DNA from: CAZHEV01 sp964531335 [NCBI: uncultured bacterium]
GTDB lineage: Bacteria; Eisenbacteria; RBG-16-71-46; CAZHEV01
Length of the DNA: 64,000 bases
Reading direction: 5' to 3'
Assembly (NCBI GenBank): GCA_964531335.1
Contig: CAZHEV010000015.1
Span: 1-64,000 of the forward strand
Below, piece after piece: positions 1 to 11,379 of this stretch (position 1 is the first letter of the stretch; each line of letters opens with the position of its first letter). The position numbers and the translations under genes are program-made. The notes beneath the pieces were generated by a model. That model saw only the letters and a list, made by a program, of their open reading frames with translations. It searched no databases and was not told the DNA's origin.

Positions 1-1
1 C

Positions 2-55
2 CTGCAGAAGCAGCTCCTGCGGCTTCTCGGAATGGACCCATCGTCCTACGCTTGA
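2..55 (+). CDS. C-terminal fragment of an unidentified protein
   Basis: The first bases read as an open frame that ends at TGA and gives the tail LQKQLLRLLGMDPSSYA. The rest of the gene lies outside the window. A short helical tail of this kind resembles the end of some transposases, which would suit the accessory setting, but 17 residues cannot identify a family. It converges with the minus-strand gene that follows. It may also be a chance open frame. Confidence 0.25.
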   Translation: MQKQLLRLLGMDPSSYA

Positions 56-65
56 TCGGCGATCA

Positions 66-830
66 TCATAGAGGTGAAAAATCCTCAGAATCACGCCAGC
101 AAGGTGCGGAATGTAGGGTTGAATATTCGACATTTTTAGTTTTGACATAATCTTCTATTCGTTTCTTTCTTGAGCTAATAAACTCTATTACTCCTCTTTT
201 GTAAGATATATACTCGCCAATATCAGAAAACACCGGACGGGTTTTGAAGTCATCAAACGGCAAATAGAACTTAACATTTGCATTCTTATCAATTAGATCA
301 TCCAGCAAGAAGAACTGGATGTAGCCCTCAAAATTGTGGAATAATTCAAAAAACTTGTTATATCTTAACAAAGTAGAATAAAGAGGGCTTTCTTGTGACA
401 GATAGAAGCGGCGTATGCATTCAAGTGTTAGATCAAATCTGTCATCAATAAAACTGTTTACTCCACGGGCTTGATTAATTGTATGTTTACCTCCAATTCT
501 GTTGTTTGGAAAAATGATATAAGCTCCGATAGTAGAACCTGCATCAAAAAGCTCCTTGACCTCCTCGGGAATTTGTTCTGTAAGCCAGAACTTTCTCTTA
601 TGATTTTTATAAGAATGTGTGATGGCGTCGCTGCCCAAGAAGAATTCTCCTTGATCTGATCTGTGATATAGGTAAGAACCGGGTTGAGCATCACTTAATT
701 CAAAGATTTCACCATTTGGTAATAGCTTGCTCCACAATATCTTATGGTATCTACGGAGTGTTGGGCTGAAGCTGTCAGGGTCACCGCCATTCGAATCCGA
801 GTAAAAATTAAAATTCGTATCAATCTTCAA
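66..830 (-). CDS. DUF6994-like hypothetical protein, AT-rich cargo gene
   Basis: A 254-residue protein of unknown function with no signal peptide or membrane segment. The N-terminal stretch around residues 15-40 (GGDPDSFSPTLRRYHKILWS, followed by LPNGEIFEL) matches what I remember of proteins annotated as DUF6994, so I propose that family from memory only. The start is TTG (AAG ATT GAT follow). The gene is strikingly AT-rich compared with the GC-rich core genes downstream, which indicates recent transfer. It lies on the same strand as the integron-type integrase to its right and just beyond it. That suggests it is cargo of the same mobile region, either a cassette or an element gene. Confidence 0.6.
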   Translation of the reverse strand: MKIDTNFNFYSDSNGGDPDSFSPTLRRYHKILWSKLLPNGEIFELSDAQPGSYLYHRSDQGEFFLGSDAITHSYKNHKRKFWLTEQIPEEVKELFDAGSTIGAYIIFPNNRIGGKHTINQARGVNSFIDDRFDLTLECIRRFYLSQESPLYSTLLRYNKFFELFHNFEGYIQFFLLDDLIDKNANVKFYLPFDDFKTRPVFSDIGEYISYKRGVIEFISSRKKRIEDYVKTKNVEYSTLHSAPCWRDSEDFSPL

Positions 831-873
831 TTTATTTAAACCTTCATTAAAAAGTCTTGTGTTGTTCCCTGTT

Positions 874-940
874 TTTGCACATAACGTAAATTATACGGAA
901 CTATATAAGAACCAAACACAGCATGCGCTTGCCGTATAAT
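874..940. repeat. dif-like site overlapping a 9-bp inverted repeat
   Basis: Positions 890-898 (ATTATACGG) and 932-940 (CCGTATAAT) form a perfect 9-bp inverted repeat with a 33-base spacer. On the minus strand, 901-874 reads as an arm GTTCCGTATAA, a six-base centre TTTACG and an arm TTATGTGCAAA. This resembles the XerC arm, centre and XerD arm of dif, with the inner CGTATAA and TTATGT intact. It lies between the integrase and the AT-rich cargo gene, where a recombination site (attI, attC or a dif-like site) would be expected. I could not find attC core motifs of the form RYYYAAC/GTTRRRY here, so the exact type is unresolved. Confidence 0.4.
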
Positions 941-1088
941 CCCGGGCTTCGAACTGACTGCCCCTGTAACTGCTTGCCAAATCCGTCGCTTCCATAGTGC
1001 GTCAGATTGGTCAAGGGTATTATCCTGCAACGGCTCGCAGCATAAACCGGCACGGCATCGCTGCATATCCAGAGACCTCACAGACACC

Positions 1089-2228
1089 TCATGGCCCCAG
1101 CACTCTGTCCGCCGGACTCCGTATTCCGCCCGCCCCTCGGTTCAGGACGTGGGTGTAAATCATCGTCGTGCTCAGATCCCGGTGTCCGAGTAGCTCCTGA
1201 ATAGTCCTTATGTCGTAGCCGTCCTCCAAGAGGTGGGTGGCGAACGAGTGACGAAATGTGTGGCAGCTAGCCGGCTTGGAGATTCCCGCCCTGCAGACGG
1301 CCTCCTTGACCGCTCGCTGAAGCACGGACTCGTGTAAATGATGGCGCCGGCGTTGCCCGGTTTCGCGATCGACGTAGAACCTCGTAGCCGGAAACAGCCA
1401 CTGCCATGGCCAGCTTCGACCGGCTTTGGGGTACTTCTGTGAGAGACGGAAGGGTAGCTCAACCCAGCCCGCTCCTCGCTTCAGGTCCTCGTGGTGCTGG
1501 CGCCATACGGCACGGAGCTGCTTCGCAATCCCCGGTTTGGCAACCGCCGGCAGGACGGTAACGCGATCTCTCGCGCCTTTTCCGCCTCTGACAAGGATCT
1601 GACTCGACCTGACGTCCACATCCTTCACTCGGAGCCGCACGCACTCCATCAATCGCAATCCAGAGCCGTAAAGCAAAGAGGCCATCACCAGAACAGGCCC
1701 GTCCAGATGGCACATAACGGCCCTAACTTCTTCTCGCGTCAGAACGACAGGAAGTCTCTTGGGCGCTTTCGCACGCACAATTCCGTCGATCCAGTCGACT
1801 TCCCGGTCCAGCACTTCTCTGTACAGGAACAGGATGGCGCTCAGGGCCTGCGTCTGCGTGGCAGGGCTGACACGCCGTCCGGCCAAGTGATTCAGGAAGC
1901 GCGTTATCTCCGTCTGGCCCATCTCGGCGGGGTGGCGCAGATCGTTGAAACGCACGTAGCGCTTGATCCACCCAACGTATGCCCTCTCGGTTCTGGGGCT
2001 GTAATGTCGTGTTCTTATCGCGGTTCGGACTCTGTCGAGGAGTCGAGGTTCACTACGAAATCGGGACTGGAGATTGGGCCGGCGCTCGGAACGAAGCCGG
2101 GGGCCTGGGCGAGGCCCGGGTTCGCCTCTTGCAGATGCGGGAGGCACCGGCAAGGCCTTCTCGGAACTTGGAGGTCGTGTCAACCTCGCATGGCGGGGCG
2201 GCGGATGCCCGGCAGAGGGGATACTCAT
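1089..2228 (-). CDS. intI: Integron integrase (IntI-type tyrosine recombinase)
   Basis: Tyrosine recombinase of about 379 residues. An N-terminal SAM-like core-binding domain (LLDRVRTAIRTRHYSPRTE) is followed by the catalytic domain. The first catalytic Arg lies in GSGLRLMECVRL, the HxxR box in CHTFRHSFATHLL, the LLGHRDLSTT box follows, and the nucleophile is in MIYTHV. The segment KYPKAGRSWPWQWLFP is the extra helix typical of integron integrases and absent from XerC/D and phage integrases. A start at ATG 2228 is preferred because AGGAG lies seven bases upstream; longer readings have a low-complexity N-terminus. The gene points away from the core genes and toward the AT-rich gene at 66-830, so any array would lie on its 3' side, as in reverse-oriented integron integrases. 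No clear cassette array is visible. Confidence 0.85.
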   Translation of the reverse strand: MSIPSAGHPPPRHARLTRPPSSEKALPVPPASARGEPGPRPGPRLRSERRPNLQSRFRSEPRLLDRVRTAIRTRHYSPRTERAYVGWIKRYVRFNDLRHPAEMGQTEITRFLNHLAGRRVSPATQTQALSAILFLYREVLDREVDWIDGIVRAKAPKRLPVVLTREEVRAVMCHLDGPVLVMASLLYGSGLRLMECVRLRVKDVDVRSSQILVRGGKGARDRVTVLPAVAKPGIAKQLRAVWRQHHEDLKRGAGWVELPFRLSQKYPKAGRSWPWQWLFPATRFYVDRETGQRRRHHLHESVLQRAVKEAVCRAGISKPASCHTFRHSFATHLLEDGYDIRTIQELLGHRDLSTTMIYTHVLNRGAGGIRSPADRVLGP

Positions 2229-2475
2229 GGAGCTTCTCTCCTGACATGGACGAGGCGAATCATCTGTTACTTTATGGCTTTTCTTGTCAGATGTCAAGCC
2301 TCGCACCTCTGGACCTTTGGACGCGCACCTTTGGACACGGCTTTGATGAAGGACGCTTAGGGGAGCTAATTCGGGCGATAAGGGGTTAACGCAAGGGAAG
2401 ACATGGACTCGGCCAGTAAGGGGATAGAGGCAGAGGCACTGGGCGGACAAGGCAATGCTCGGTTATGGTCTCAGC

Positions 2476-3336
2476 TCAAGCGTCCTTGCCGCTGTCGTCG
2501 CTTTCCTCTTCGAGGATCTCGCGCTCATGGGGAGTGAGGCTCTCCATCCCTTCCTGGGCGATCTTCTCCAGGATGGCATCGACCTCGCGCTGCCGCTCGG
2601 CGGCTCGCCTCTTCTCGAGGTCTATCAGCTTGAGCTTGCGCCTGGCCTGCCACTTCCGCCACGCCTCGCGCCAGTAAGCGGGATCCCACCATCCCTTGGC
2701 CCTGGGCCGCCCCCACGAGGACACGCCCAAAAAGCGTATGTATATGTAGCCGAACAGCAGTCCGCCGAGGTGGGCGAAGTGCGCAATCCCGGTCGCGGTG
2801 TACTGGAGGGCCGCGAAGAAGTTCATCACGCCCAGGAATATTACGAGGTACTTCACCTTGACGGGAAAGAGGAAGTACACGTAGACCATCCTGTTGGGGT
2901 AGGTCATGGCGTAGGCCAGCAGAATCCCGAATAGGGCTCCGGAGGCGCCGATAGTGATTGAATAAGACCCCGGCGCCGTCACCAGCGACAGCACCCCGGC
3001 GCCGACGCCCGTGAAAAGATAAAAGCGGATGAATGTCTCGGATCCCCAGGTCCTTTCCATCTCCGACCCGAACATCCATAGAATGAGCATGTTGAAGAGG
3101 AGATGAAATGGGCCGCCGTGCAGGAACATGTAGGTGACAAGCTGCCAGATCCTGAACTCGCCTATGACGTCGGCCGGAACGAGGCCGAAGGTCCGCGTGA
3201 ACGCACCCCCGGCGATCCACTGGCCGAAGAAGACGGCCACATTGATTATCAGGAGGACCTTCACCCAGTCGGTCAGCGTTGGTCCTAACTGGAACGAGGG
3301 CTGCCTGTAGCCTCCTCCGTAGTGTCTGTAAATCAT
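2476..3336 (-). CDS. Rhomboid family intramembrane serine protease
   Basis: A 286-residue inner-membrane protease that cleaves transmembrane substrates within the bilayer. Six or so hydrophobic segments span residues 25-200. The HxxxN oxyanion motif is HLLFN (78-82), the catalytic Ser is in GASG (Ser132) and the catalytic His is in AHLGGLLFG (His189). After the membrane core comes a charged, Arg/Lys/Glu-rich cytoplasmic tail of about 80 residues (208-286) with predicted coiled-coil character. The gene starts 14 bases after the gyrA stop, so it is probably the last gene of the gyrase operon. Its substrate cannot be inferred. Confidence 0.9.
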   Translation of the reverse strand: MIYRHYGGGYRQPSFQLGPTLTDWVKVLLIINVAVFFGQWIAGGAFTRTFGLVPADVIGEFRIWQLVTYMFLHGGPFHLLFNMLILWMFGSEMERTWGSETFIRFYLFTGVGAGVLSLVTAPGSYSITIGASGALFGILLAYAMTYPNRMVYVYFLFPVKVKYLVIFLGVMNFFAALQYTATGIAHFAHLGGLLFGYIYIRFLGVSSWGRPRAKGWWDPAYWREAWRKWQARRKLKLIDLEKRRAAERQREVDAILEKIAQEGMESLTPHEREILEEESDDSGKDA

Positions 3337-3350
3337 CGGCGAGGCCTCAC

Positions 3351-6014
3351 CTACTTCCCTTCCTCCCCGGGCTCTTCTTCTCCGCCGGACTCAGTCTCGC
3401 CGTCGAGCCCCTGCGCTCCGCCGGGCCCCTTCTCTGCCTCGGGCCGTCCAGCTTCATCAGCGCCCCCGGCTTCTCCGATCTCCTCGGCTTCTCCGGCCTC
3501 GGGTTCCTCGCTCACGAGCTCGCCGGCTTCACCAGGCTCTTCAACCGCCTCCGCCACGGGCACTACCCGGTCCTGCTCCGTAGTCGAGATGACTCTTGCT
3601 ACCCCGACCACCTTGTCGCCTGGCTCGAGGTTTATCAGCTTCACCCCCTGGGTCGCCCTGCCCATGAGTGATATGCCGCTGACCGCCAGCCTTATCACCA
3701 GGCCCATCTTGGTGATTATCATGAGCTCGTCGTGTTCCCTGACGGGCTTTACGGACACGGTCGGGCCGTTGCGCTCCGTGTTCCGCACGGTGATGATCCC
3801 CTTGCCGCCGCGGCCAGTGACCCTGTAGTCGGCCAGCTCGCTCCTTTTGCCGTAGCCGTTCTCGGTCACGACCACGAGGGCCGGCGCCTCCTTGACAACC
3901 ACCATCTCCACCACGTAGTCGTCGTGCTCGAGCGTGACGCCCGCCACGCCGCGGGCGCTCCTGCCCATCGGCCGCACCGCGCTCTCGGGGAAGCGGATGG
4001 CCTTGCCCTGACGCTTGGTTAGTATTATCTCAGCGCTTCCGTCCGTGACCCTCGCCGATATCAGCTCGTCTCCCGGATCGAGGCTGATGGCGCCGATCCC
4101 TCCACGGCGCGGGTGGCTGAACGCCGACAGTGACGTCTTCTTGATCACGCCCTTTCGCGTGGCCATGACGATGAAGCGGTTCTCATCGAACTCCCTGACG
4201 GGCACGACGGCGGTTATCCTCTCCTCGCGCCTTGTGTTTATGAGGTTGACTATGGCCTTGCCTCTGGCCAGCCGGCCGGCGAGGGGTATCTCGTACACCT
4301 TCAGCCAGTGGCAGCGCCCGAGGTTGGTAAGCACCAGCAGATAGCTGTGGGTCGAGGCCACGAAGAGGTGCTCTATGAAATCTTGATCCTTGGTATGAGC
4401 GCCCGTGATGCCTCGCCCGCCGCGCCTCTGGCTCCTGTAGGTCGTCATGGGCAGTCTCTTTATGTAGCTGCCGTGCGAGATCGTCACCACCATGTCCTCT
4501 TCGGCGATGAGATCCTCGACCTCGAACTGCTGGGCGGGCCCGCTGGCTATCTCGGTCCTGCGCTCCTCGCCGTAGCGGCCGGCAATCTCCTCGAGCTCCT
4601 CGACTATGATGTTGTCGACCAGCCGGGGGTTATCGAGTATCTCCTTGAGCCTGGCTATGAGCTTTATGAGATCGAGATACTCGGCTTCGAGCTTCTCGCG
4701 CTCGAGGCCGGTCAGCCGGTGGAGCCTCATGTCGAGTATCGCGTTGGCCTGTATCTCGGTCAGGGAGAAGGAGGTCATAAGGCCTTCGCGAGCCTGCTCT
4801 TTGTCAGCGGACTTTCTGATGAGGGCGATCACGGCGTCTATGTTGTCCAGGGCGATCTTGAGCCCTTCGAGTATGTGCGCCCTTCTCTCGGCCTCGGCCA
4901 GCTCGAACTTGGTCCGCCTGACCACGACGTCGCGCCTGTGATCGAGGAAAAGAAGGAGCATCTCGCGCAGGGTCAGAGTGCGCGGCTGGTTGTCAACCAG
5001 GGCGAGCATGTTCGCCCCGAAGGTGGTCTGCATCTGGGTGTGCTTGTAGAGCTGGTTCAGGACGACCTGGGTCTGGGCGTCGCGCTTTAGCTCTATCACC
5101 ACCCGCAGGCCTTCCCTGTCCGACTCGTCTCTTATGTCCGCTATTCCCTGGATCTTGCCGTCCCTCACCAGCGAGGCCATCCTCTCCAGCATGGCGGCCT
5201 TGTTCACCTGGAAAGGGATCTCGGTGATGATGATGCACTCCCTGGCGGTCCTCTCATCGGTCTCTATGGTCGCCCTGGCCCGGACGGTCAAGAGCCCTCG
5301 CCCTCGCAGGTAGCACCCGCGTATGCCCTCCCGTCCCTGGATGGTCCCTCCAGTGGGAAAGTCGGGCCCTCTCACTATGCGCAGGAGCTGTTCGTCGGGC
5401 AGATCCGCGTCGTCAACCAGTGCCTTGAGGGCGGAGACTATCTCTCCGAGGTTATGCGGAGGGACATTGGTTGCCATTCCCACCGCTATTCCAGAGGCGC
5501 CGTTTATCAGCAGGTTGGGAGCCCTGCCGGGAAGGACGGTGGGCTCCTCCCTGGTCTCGTCGTAGTTGGGCACGTAATCGACGGTGGACTTCTCTATGTC
5601 GGCCAGCATGTCCTCGGCAAGGAGAGTTAGCCTCGCCTCCGTGTACCTCTCGGCCGCGGGGGCGTCGCCGTCAATCGAGCCGAAGTTGCCTTGTCCGTCG
5701 ATCAGGGGATAGCGCAGGGAAAAGCTCTGGGCCATCCTGACCATGGCCTCGTAGATGGCCGGGGTCCCGTGGGGGTGATAGTTGCCGTTCACATCGCCCG
5801 TGATCTTGGAGCTTTTCCTGAAGGACCTTTCATGGGTCAGGTTCAGATCCTTCATGGCGACCAGAATGCGCCTCTGGACGGGTTTCAGACCGTCTCGAAC
5901 GTCGGGAAGCGCGCGGGACACTATCACGCTCATCGAGTAGTCGATGTACGAGTGGCGCATCTCCCGTTCGATATCTACCTGAAGGATCTTGCCGCCCGAA
6001 TCTGCTGTCTCCAT
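3351..6014 (-). CDS. gyrA: DNA gyrase subunit A
   Basis: An 887-residue catalytic subunit of the A2B2 type II topoisomerase that introduces negative supercoils. The N-terminal breakage-reunion domain carries the active-site Tyr in AERYTEARL (Tyr124). The GyrA box QRRGGRG (529-535) separates gyrase from ParC. The C-terminal beta-pinwheel follows, with repeated GxxxxG blades to about residue 820. The quinolone pocket reads [10 protein letters not shown] (81-89): Thr84 and Pro85 replace the usual Asp and Ser. The last ~65 residues are an acidic Glu/Gly/Ala-rich tail ending in EEPGEEGK, longer than usual. It is downstream of gyrB with a 170-bp gap. Confidence 0.97.
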   Translation of the reverse strand: METADSGGKILQVDIEREMRHSYIDYSMSVIVSRALPDVRDGLKPVQRRILVAMKDLNLTHERSFRKSSKITGDVNGNYHPHGTPAIYEAMVRMAQSFSLRYPLIDGQGNFGSIDGDAPAAERYTEARLTLLAEDMLADIEKSTVDYVPNYDETREEPTVLPGRAPNLLINGASGIAVGMATNVPPHNLGEIVSALKALVDDADLPDEQLLRIVRGPDFPTGGTIQGREGIRGCYLRGRGLLTVRARATIETDERTARECIIITEIPFQVNKAAMLERMASLVRDGKIQGIADIRDESDREGLRVVIELKRDAQTQVVLNQLYKHTQMQTTFGANMLALVDNQPRTLTLREMLLLFLDHRRDVVVRRTKFELAEAERRAHILEGLKIALDNIDAVIALIRKSADKEQAREGLMTSFSLTEIQANAILDMRLHRLTGLEREKLEAEYLDLIKLIARLKEILDNPRLVDNIIVEELEEIAGRYGEERRTEIASGPAQQFEVEDLIAEEDMVVTISHGSYIKRLPMTTYRSQRRGGRGITGAHTKDQDFIEHLFVASTHSYLLVLTNLGRCHWLKVYEIPLAGRLARGKAIVNLINTRREERITAVVPVREFDENRFIVMATRKGVIKKTSLSAFSHPRRGGIGAISLDPGDELISARVTDGSAEIILTKRQGKAIRFPESAVRPMGRSARGVAGVTLEHDDYVVEMVVVKEAPALVVVTENGYGKRSELADYRVTGRGGKGIITVRNTERNGPTVSVKPVREHDELMIITKMGLVIRLAVSGISLMGRATQGVKLINLEPGDKVVGVARVISTTEQDRVVPVAEAVEEPGEAGELVSEEPEAGEAEEIGEAGGADEAGRPEAEKGPGGAQGLDGETESGGEEEPGEEGK

Positions 6015-6184
6015 ATCTCCTCACTTGGATGTCGGCACCTTACCGCCCACCAATGCCACCGGTCCGCCATGCGCTTACCGGCGGCGCGGAACCTCCTGCT
6101 GGGATCCCGTCGCCCACCACCTCGCCGCCTTCACAGGCGCACCCGGGCCACCCGGGGCCTGCGCGAGCCCTATGCCGGCGTTCA

Positions 6185-8438
<2,254 letters not shown>

Positions 8439-8442
<4 letters not shown>

Positions 8443-9560
8443 GCGACGGGCACCTCCTCGGGCAGCCGCACGGGCATGACAAGGCACATCAGCTCCTCTC
8501 CTTTCTCCTGCTCGGCCGGCCAGACAACAGTGGCTGATATGGGGGTGTTTGCCGCGAATGTCACCTCGTCGGCTTCCATCGTAGCAAGGCTGTCTAGGAG
8601 ATAACCGGCGTTGAAGCCTATGTCTATATCCTCGCCGGAGTACTTCGCCGGCACTTCTTCAGTGGCCTCTCCGACGTCGGCGGTCCTGGTCGCAACCTCC
8701 GCGCTGTCCTTTCTGAGCCCGAGCTTGATCTGCCTGGTGGCTTGGTCCGCAAGCACGGAGACTCTCCTGACGGCTCCCAGCAACTCGAGCCTGCTCATGG
8801 TGGCCTTCTTCGGATGCTCGGTGGGCAGGACCTGGCGGTAGTCCGGGAAAGGCCCCTCCAAGAGCCTGCAAAACACCGTGGTCCTTCCCATCTCGAACAC
8901 AGCGTAGTTCTTGGCGAAGCCCACCTTGACCTCATCCTCCCCGGCGAGCCGAAGGACCTGGTTGAGCGCCTTGGGCGGCACTATTATGTCCGCCATCGAT
9001 CCTTTCCCAACGTCGTGCTCACGAGTTACGCAAGCAAGACGGTGCCCGTCCGTGGCTACCATCCCGAAGGTGCCCTCGCCGAGCTCGACCAGGACACCGT
9101 TCAGCATGGGACGGGTCTCATCGTTCGAAACCGCGTAAATGCACTTCTTTATCATCTTCCGCAGTGGATCGGTGCCCAGCTTCACCTGCCTCTCGGGGGA
9201 TACTTCGGGCAGCTTGGGGTAGTCGTCCGGGCTCAGCCCCATCAGCCTGAACACGCCCTTTCCGCACTTGAGGAGCGCCTTCTCCTGGGCGATCTCGACA
9301 TGCACCTTGTCGGACGGAAGCTCCCGTACGATGTCCGCGAGCCGCCTCGCCGGAAGGCAGGCCTTGCCCTCCCCCGCGATTTCACACTCCACGCCGGTCT
9401 TGACCGAGATGTCGAGATCGGTGGCCGTAACGCTCAGCCGTCCGCCTGACGCCTCGACGAGCAGCGCGGACAGGACCGGCAATGTGCTCTTGCTCGGGAC
9501 CGTGCCGATAACCGTCTGAATGACCTCGGCGAACTCGCTCTGAGTGATAGAGAACTTCAT
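8439..9560 (-). CDS. dnaN: DNA polymerase III subunit beta (sliding clamp)
   Basis: A 373-residue ring-forming processivity clamp that encircles DNA and tethers the polymerase and repair factors. The three topologically similar domains are visible: SITQSEFAEVIQTVIGTVPSK at the start, a middle domain around RKMIKKCIYAVSNDETRPML, and a C-terminal domain ending in LMCLVMPVRL, the typical peptide near the binding cleft. The ATG at 9560 is preferred over the ATG three codons earlier because a GGGAGG stands nine bases before it. It is the first gene of a dnaN-dciA-gyrB-gyrA-rhomboid operon with overlapping starts, and it has its own promoter upstream. Confidence 0.96.
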
Positions 9561-9676
9561 ACCCTGCATCCTCCCGAATGACCGGTTGGAAAGGCTCGAC
9601 GTACGTGACAGCCGGCCCGCTTGCGATTGCCAAGTGAGAAAATAGGCGCTGCGTCGATAGAAAGCCTTGCTATTAA

Positions 9677-9705
9677 ATTGTATTTTACATTGGTGCTTTC
9701 AGCAA
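9677..9705 (-). promoter_or_regulatory. Sigma70-type promoter for dnaN operon
   Basis: On the minus strand, TTGCTG (9705-9700) and TACAAT (9682-9677) are separated by exactly 17 bases in an AT-rich stretch between dnaA and dnaN. That would place transcription start about 110 bases upstream of the dnaN ATG. The spacing and both hexamers are close to consensus. Confidence 0.6.
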
Positions 9706-9837
9706 CACAAAAGTACCCTTGCAGGGGTATATATGTATACTTGTAACTATATGAATTAGATAGAGTTAGAAAGTGCTGTGGAAACGGTGCACAAGCCTCC
9801 GACGATTGTGCAAATCGGTGTGCCGGAATGAAATGAA

Positions 9838-9860
9838 GAAAGCGCCTTCGGGGCGCTTTC
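9838..9860 (-). terminator. Hairpin terminator after dnaA
   Basis: GAAAGCGCC (9838-9846) and GGCGCTTTC (9852-9860) form a perfect 9-bp stem with a five-base loop. On the minus strand it lies about 65 bases past the dnaA stop and is followed by TTCATTTCATT, a weak T-rich tract. It would separate dnaA from the dnaN operon. Confidence 0.65.
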
Positions 9861-9924
9861 GTGGGTAAGTTGTGAGTGTTCTGTGGGAATGATGTTGGGG
9901 CGGAGGACGTGCCCTTGAGCCATC

Positions 9925-11379
9925 TCAATTGATCAACATTCTGTCCCCACTCGCCGGAAGCCGGCAGGCGAGGTCGGCGACGATCTTCCTGAGCCTTGTG
10001 TCGGTCTTGAGCTGAGACTCTATCTTCGAGCAAGCATGGAGTACGGTCGTGTGGTCGCGGCCCCCGAAACGCTCTCCTATCTCCGCGAGGGGGGTGTCCA
10101 AATGCGATCGGCATAGGTACATGGCCACCTGCCGTGGAAACGCTATGGCGTTGGTTCTCTTCCTTCCGCATAGATCCTGAGGCCTGAGACTGAAATGTCT
10201 GGCGACGAGCTGCTGGACGTCGAGGACCGTGGCCGCCTTGACGCGTGGCCTGAGTATGTCACCGAGGACCTCGGTTACAATGTCGGGGGTCAGGGGCCGG
10301 CGGGTGAGCTGGGCATGCGCGCGTACTCTTACGAGGGATCCCTCCAGTTCCCGGACGTTCCCGCTCGCCATCTGAGCGATCGCGAGGGCGACGTCGCCGC
10401 AAAGATTGAATCCCTGCCTCGCGGCCTTCTGATTAAGGATGGCGACCCGCGTCTCGAGGTCCGGCTTCTGAATATCGGCCACCAGTCCCCACGTGAAGCG
10501 CGAGATAAGTCTTTCTTCGAGACGGGCGATCTCCTTCGGGGGCCGATCACTTGTAAGGACGATCTGCCGCCCCGACTCATGAAGCGAATTGAACGTGTGG
10601 AAGAACTCCTCCTGGGTGCTCTCCTTTCCTCCGAGGAAATGAACATCGTCTATCAAGAGCAAGCGGGCGCGTCTGTATCTGTTCCTAAAAGCAAGCGCCG
10701 TGCCCTGCTGTATCGAGGCGATCATCTCGTTCATGAATCTCTCAGCCGACACGTAGCAAACTTCGTTTGACGCGCCGGCAGACGCGGCGTGTCCGATCGC
10801 GTGAAGCATGTGCGTCTTGCCCAGCCCCGAGCTTCCGTACAAGAACAACGGGTTGTAGGTGGCTCCGGGTCTTTCAGCGACAGCCATGCACGCGGCCGCC
10901 GCGAGCCTGTTGCTGTCACTCACAACCAAAGAATTAAAAGTATTGGAGGGGTTGAGGCAGGATGCAGCAGTGTGCGTCCGCTCGATCGGCGTGTAACTTT
11001 GAGCGGCGACGTCGGGGCCGTGGCTTTCAATTGCCGTGCCGTCGCCGTTGACTTCGCCGTCGCCTGCGCTGCCTGAGTTGACGGTTCGTGAATCTCCGTT
11101 GCCGTTCTGCCGCGCTCGCTCATCCGCGTGGATCTCGACCTTCACCGGCCTACCCAAAGCATCGGAGGCGGCTTCATTGAGGAGACGGATGTAATGCTCG
11201 CTCAACCAGTCGACGAAGAAATGATTGGGCACGCCCAACTTCAAGACACCGGCGTCGAGTCCTTGGATCCGCGCAGGACATATCCAGGTGCGGCAAGCTC
11301 GGGGCCCTATTCTTCGCTCGACGGAGGAAACAATACTCTCCCAGAGACCGCTGGGGGCGGAAGTCTCTACGTGGGTCAT
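9925..11379 (-). CDS. dnaA: Chromosomal replication initiator DnaA
   Basis: A 484-residue AAA+ initiator that binds DnaA boxes and melts oriC. Domain I is the N-terminal ~85 residues (LWESIVSSVERRIGPRACRTW). Domain II is a low-complexity linker rich in Gly, Asp and Asn (about 88-130). The AAA+ domain III carries Walker A GSSGLGKTHM, Walker B LLLIDDVHFL and sensor and Arg-finger segments (SRFTWGLVADI). The domain IV helix-turn-helix has the DnaA signature GGRDHTTVLHACSKIE. It is transcribed divergently from rpmH, a common arrangement around bacterial origins. Confidence 0.97.
   Translation of the reverse strand: MTHVETSAPSGLWESIVSSVERRIGPRACRTWICPARIQGLDAGVLKLGVPNHFFVDWLSEHYIRLLNEAASDALGRPVKVEIHADERARQNGNGDSRTVNSGSAGDGEVNGDGTAIESHGPDVAAQSYTPIERTHTAASCLNPSNTFNSLVVSDSNRLAAAACMAVAERPGATYNPLFLYGSSGLGKTHMLHAIGHAASAGASNEVCYVSAERFMNEMIASIQQGTALAFRNRYRRARLLLIDDVHFLGGKESTQEEFFHTFNSLHESGRQIVLTSDRPPKEIARLEERLISRFTWGLVADIQKPDLETRVAILNQKAARQGFNLCGDVALAIAQMASGNVRELEGSLVRVRAHAQLTRRPLTPDIVTEVLGDILRPRVKAATVLDVQQLVARHFSLRPQDLCGRKRTNAIAFPRQVAMYLCRSHLDTPLAEIGERFGGRDHTTVLHACSKIESQLKTDTRLRKIVADLACRLPASGDRMLIN

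Noticed and set aside
836-1087. Open frame of 83 codons on the minus strand between the cargo gene and the integrase
   Set aside because: No ribosome site, no recognisable domain, and it runs through the inverted-repeat and dif-like site; treated as non-coding.
1491-2389. Long open frames on the plus strand across the integrase
   Set aside because: They are mirror frames of a clear integrase gene caused by high GC.
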